Positions 60,958 through 64,000 of a DNA stretch of 64,000 bases are shown here, piece by piece. This DNA comes from Clostridia bacterium (lineage in GTDB: Bacteria > Bacillota > Clostridia > Christensenellales > Aristaeellaceae). Numbering within the stretch: the first letter of the stretch is position 1; each line of letters begins with the position of its first letter. Below the pieces are notes generated by a model that made no database searches, was not told where the DNA came from, and was given only the letters and a program-made list of their open reading frames with translations. The position numbers and the translations under genes were made by a program. The DNA is taken from assembly GCA_017465155.1 (NCBI GenBank), contig JAFTWV010000046.1, forward strand, positions 1 to 64,000, read 5' to 3'.

Positions 60958-63828
60958 ATGAGGATGACCCAGAGACTCACAGCATTAACGCTGTCCCTGC
61001 TCATGCTGCTGACCATGCTTCCCGGCGCGGCAGCTGAATCAGCCGGGCAGTTCAGTACCTCGACCGAGGTGATCTCTGATATTCCGCGGGACTTCGTCTT
61101 TGGCAGCAGCGCAACCGAGCCGCCTGCCGACAAGCCTGCGGAAACGCCCGATGCGAAGCCTGACACAGCACCCGACGCCAAGCCCACGGCTGCGCCCGCC
61201 AAAAAGCCCGGCGGTATGTTCGGCATCGCTGATTCCAAGCCCACCTTCAATGCCGGCCTTGCTTACCTTGCCGGCGGCACACGCCTGTACGAGAGCAAGA
61301 ACCTGCGCGGCGACTATCTGCTGTCCGGCGGCAAAGGCATCGTATACGCCGAGAAGGAAAACAGCAACCATTCGGCTATCCTTATCGTGCTCAACGACGG
61401 GACCAGGCTGCTGGAAGTCTGGGTCAAGGCTGACGCTGTGACAATGTTCACGCAGGCCGAGGCAGATGCGCACGCACTGAAAGACTTCGGCGAAGAGCTC
61501 GTCCGTACCCACCGCGGCTGGCAGCTGCCGGTAACCGAGGTACGCGGCAATGAGCCTGCCGTCACGCCCGTTGTGACCGAAGCGCCTCAGCAGACCGCCG
61601 CTCCGGTGACGCAGACTCCCCCCTCCGCAACGCAGACGCCTGCTGCAACGGATCAGCCTGCCGCCACCCAGACGCCTGAAGCCGGCGACCTCAATGACGA
61701 TTCCGACATTTTTGTCGAAGAAATTCCCGAGGAAACCGTTGCCCCCCTGCCGGACCCCTCCTTCGAGCCCGACGAGATGCCCGAGGTAAAGAAGTTCGTC
61801 CAGTATCGCACGATGGATGCGCCTTCCAACCTTTCTGCAAGCCACACCCGTCTGGGCCTGATGACCCTGACCTGGGACGGCACAGAGGCCGCAGAAGCCT
61901 ATCAGGTGCTGTACAAGCCTGTCAACGGCGAAGAATACACCCTGCTGGCTCAGACCACCGAGACTTCTTACAGCACCTCTGCCCTTGACCCCAGCGTGGT
62001 TTACTATTTCCGCGTGCAGGCTGTAGAACTGGACGACGACGGCAATGTCATCAACCAGAGCCCCCAATCCGGCTCCTTCCCCTATATCGTGCTGGGCGAC
62101 GCAGTGATCAAGGACCCCCGCGGAAAAGATACCAGCACCATCCGTCTGGAATGGCATGCAGTGCCCGGCGCCAATCTGTACGACGTGATGATGTCCGTTC
62201 ACGGCAAGAATGATTGGAGCATCGTGCGTACTGATCTGACGGGCACCCTCTGCGATATCCGTGATATCTCCTTTGACGAAACCTATGATTTCCGCGTGAT
62301 CCCCAAGCGCAAGCTGTACAACGAAACGGTCATTACCGGCAACAGCTCCCGCGTGGCCATGGTCGGCAGCCCCATGGAGACCCCTTCCTTTACTCAGTAC
62401 GACTGGACCTCTACCGGCCTTCAGCTGACGTGGGACGCCATCCCCGGCGCAAGCGGCTATGTGATTTACCGCCGTGCCTTCCATGACGATGTGACCGCCT
62501 ACAAGAAGCTGGTCGTGCTGGACGAGCCCGTAACCTCCTACGTTGACACAACGATGACCCCCGGCGTGGTGTACTACTATTTTGTGTACTCCTTCAAGAC
62601 CTGTCAGCCCGAAGGCTGGCGCTGCTTCAGCCTCAAGGGTGAAATCGGCATGGGCATCTGGCTGGAGGCTCCTCAAGGCATCAGCGGCCTGAGCCTGACC
62701 AACGGCACCATGCTTTCCTGGAACGCAGTGACCGGCGCAACGCACTATGATGTGCATATCTCCTCTGTTTCCGGCGCTGCGCCCGTTTCCAACGGCCGCG
62801 TCTCCAAGCCGCAGGGTTCCCACAAGAATTCGACCATCGGCAAACAGTACTACTACCATGTCCGTGCTGTCCGCCTCTTCTCCAACGGCGACGTCAGCTG
62901 CGGTCCCTGGTCCGAAGAGTACTCCTTCACCCGCCAGCTGGTTGATCCGACCTACCGCGCGCTTCTGATCGGCAACACCTACCCCAACGAATCCAACTAC
63001 CTCCCCGGCTGCGACAATGACGTTAATGCCATGGCAGCCATGCTGCGCCGCATGACCGGCACGCCCTATTCCATCAACAAGCAGATCAATCTGTCCGACA
63101 GCGGCATGATCAGCGCGATCCGCTCGACCTTCGCAGATGCGACAGCCAACGACGTTTCCCTGTTCTATTACAGCGGTCATGGCGCCAACGCTGCCGAAAC
63201 GCCCGACTACCACGGTTCTCTGGTGGGCACCTACCACACCTACCTGTCCATCTCCCGCCTGAAGGAAGAGCTTGACAAGATTCCCGGCCGCAAGATCGTC
63301 ATTCTGGACAGCTGCCACTCCGGCAACATGATTGGCAAGAGTACCGGCGGCGAACCCGGCACCGGCGATCTGAATGCCTTCAACAGCATGGTCGTGAACG
63401 CCTTTGCGGCAGACGGCAACATGATTGACAAGGCAGTCGAGGCCGAACCTGTGGCTGAGGGCGAGGAAATCTTCGTTGAATGGGTCGATACCATCGCCCG
63501 CGGCGAAAACGATCTTGCCAACAGCGGTTACTACGTCATCACTGCCGCGCACTCCTCGGAGCGCTCCGTTTCCACCGCCTATGACCAGAACGGCGACGGT
63601 GAAGCGGATATGTACTTCGGCCTGTTCACCTACGGCCTGTGCTACGGCAGCGGCTGGAACATTCCAACCGGCTCCGTGACTCCCCTGTATGCCGACGCTG
63701 ACAAGAACAACGAGATTTCGCTGTACGAGGCATACCGTTATGCCAAGGCTGCGGCCCAGAGCCATAACCCCTACCAGACCGCGCAGATCTACCCTGCCAA
63801 CTCCGCGCTTGTGATCTGGGCAAAGTAA
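60958..63828 (+). CDS. Secreted caspase-like (C14) protein with FN3 repeats
   Basis: 956 residues. Signal peptide (TALTLSLLMLLTMLPGAAAES), a Pro/Ala-rich spacer, a beta-rich module at about 85-170 (SH3-like), a Thr/Pro/Gln linker (VTQTPPSATQTPAATDQ) and four FN3 modules at about 285-665. The C-terminal 250 residues are a caspase/metacaspase fold starting RALLIGNTYPNESNYLPGC. Catalytic His741 is in FYYSGHGAN and Cys786 in ILDSCHSGNM. Strong GATAAGGAGG precedes the ATG. Substrate and target are unknown; proteolysis outside the cell is inferred from the signal peptide. Confidence 0.9.
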   Translation: MRMTQRLTALTLSLLMLLTMLPGAAAESAGQFSTSTEVISDIPRDFVFGSSATEPPADKPAETPDAKPDTAPDAKPTAAPAKKPGGMFGIADSKPTFNAGLAYLAGGTRLYESKNLRGDYLLSGGKGIVYAEKENSNHSAILIVLNDGTRLLEVWVKADAVTMFTQAEADAHALKDFGEELVRTHRGWQLPVTEVRGNEPAVTPVVTEAPQQTAAPVTQTPPSATQTPAATDQPAATQTPEAGDLNDDSDIFVEEIPEETVAPLPDPSFEPDEMPEVKKFVQYRTMDAPSNLSASHTRLGLMTLTWDGTEAAEAYQVLYKPVNGEEYTLLAQTTETSYSTSALDPSVVYYFRVQAVELDDDGNVINQSPQSGSFPYIVLGDAVIKDPRGKDTSTIRLEWHAVPGANLYDVMMSVHGKNDWSIVRTDLTGTLCDIRDISFDETYDFRVIPKRKLYNETVITGNSSRVAMVGSPMETPSFTQYDWTSTGLQLTWDAIPGASGYVIYRRAFHDDVTAYKKLVVLDEPVTSYVDTTMTPGVVYYYFVYSFKTCQPEGWRCFSLKGEIGMGIWLEAPQGISGLSLTNGTMLSWNAVTGATHYDVHISSVSGAAPVSNGRVSKPQGSHKNSTIGKQYYYHVRAVRLFSNGDVSCGPWSEEYSFTRQLVDPTYRALLIGNTYPNESNYLPGCDNDVNAMAAMLRRMTGTPYSINKQINLSDSGMISAIRSTFADATANDVSLFYYSGHGANAAETPDYHGSLVGTYHTYLSISRLKEELDKIPGRKIVILDSCHSGNMIGKSTGGEPGTGDLNAFNSMVVNAFAADGNMIDKAVEAEPVAEGEEIFVEWVDTIARGENDLANSGYYVITAAHSSERSVSTAYDQNGDGEADMYFGLFTYGLCYGSGWNIPTGSVTPLYADADKNNEISLYEAYRYAKAAAQSHNPYQTAQIYPANSALVIWAK

Positions 63829-63841
63829 TCCCCACAAAATG

Positions 63842-63880
63842 GCGCCCTGACTTCCGCAATCGGAAGTCAGGGCGCTTTTT
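63842..63880 (+). terminator. Terminator of the caspase-like gene
   Basis: Perfect 15-base inverted repeat GCGCCCTGACTTCCG / CGGAAGTCAGGGCGC then TTTTTC. Confidence 0.9.
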
Positions 63881-64000
63881 CTGCGTGTGATTGGCTGCAC
63901 ATCGGCCTGTTGATGATTCATGTGATCCGGGAATCCTGCAATGTATATGGTTCATTCAGGCAGCGATTCTGCCTTCGTTGTCAGAATGCGCCGTACCGTC
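63881..64000. other. Intergenic end of window
   Basis: I see no gene start, RNA fold or repeat that I can support in the last 120 bases. Confidence 0.5.

Noticed and set aside
61039..63921. A 960-codon open frame antisense to the caspase-like gene
   Set aside because: Shadow frame without start signals or motifs; the + strand has promoter, ribosome site and catalytic dyad.

Overview
The window reads as chromosomal DNA of a spore-forming member of the Clostridia (Bacillota). The evidence is direct: a complete spoIIAA-spoIIAB-sigF operon, sigH, spmA-spmB, a PSP1/YaaT gene, a c-di-AMP receptor of the DarA type, an IspH-ribosomal protein S1 fusion, a T-box leader and consensus TTGACA/TATAAT promoters. 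Secreted proteins with SH3b, FN3 and GH18 domains suggest a gut-type, Christensenellales-like lineage, but the species is not identifiable from the sequence alone.
Layout. 1-6.4 kb (+): end of tyrS, yigZ, an acetyltransferase, a two-component system running into a small alarmone synthetase, a YdcZ-type transporter, then the spoIIA operon behind a Spo0A box and a SigH-like promoter. 6.4-21.6 kb: deoD, YgiQ radical SAM protein, a possible small repeat element, a TetR regulator, a P-type Ca/Mn ATPase behind a yybP-ykoY riboswitch, two extracytoplasmic-type sigma factors, a secreted SH3 protein, a MATE exporter, and a DAHP synthase behind a Tyr-rich leader peptide attenuator. 21.6-28.8 kb (-): sigH, yacP, rlmB, thyX, mrnC, three tandem tRNA-Lys genes, ferredoxin, PSP1, holB and darA. 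28.8-31.5 kb: a decayed carbohydrate locus with remnants of GH2, sugar ABC permeases, a LacI regulator and GH127. 31.6-38.5 kb (-): purC, thiN, ispH-rpsA, plsC, cmk, hutP-like, spmBA. 38.7-41.1 kb (+): AbrB-like regulator, acyl-ACP thioesterase, tmcAL. 41.1-50.2 kb (-): a small cluster of housekeeping enzymes, phosphoglucomutase, two tandem threonyl-tRNA synthetases under one T-box, and a GH18 protein. 50.3-51.9 kb (+): uridine kinase-like and DUF362. 52-60.8 kb (-): a large FN3/SH3 secreted protein and a surface-polysaccharide operon. 60.9-63.8 kb (+): a secreted caspase-like peptidase with FN3 repeats.
The strongest novel items are the 19-residue leader peptide MLNRQFGKYYYALYTICRA with mutually exclusive hairpins in front of aroF; a secreted C14 caspase-like protein sharing a collinear four-FN3 block with a neighbouring SH3 protein; a sigma factor carrying a C-terminal domain of more than 200 residues; and two threonyl-tRNA synthetases with near-identical N-terminal editing domains but unlike catalytic domains.
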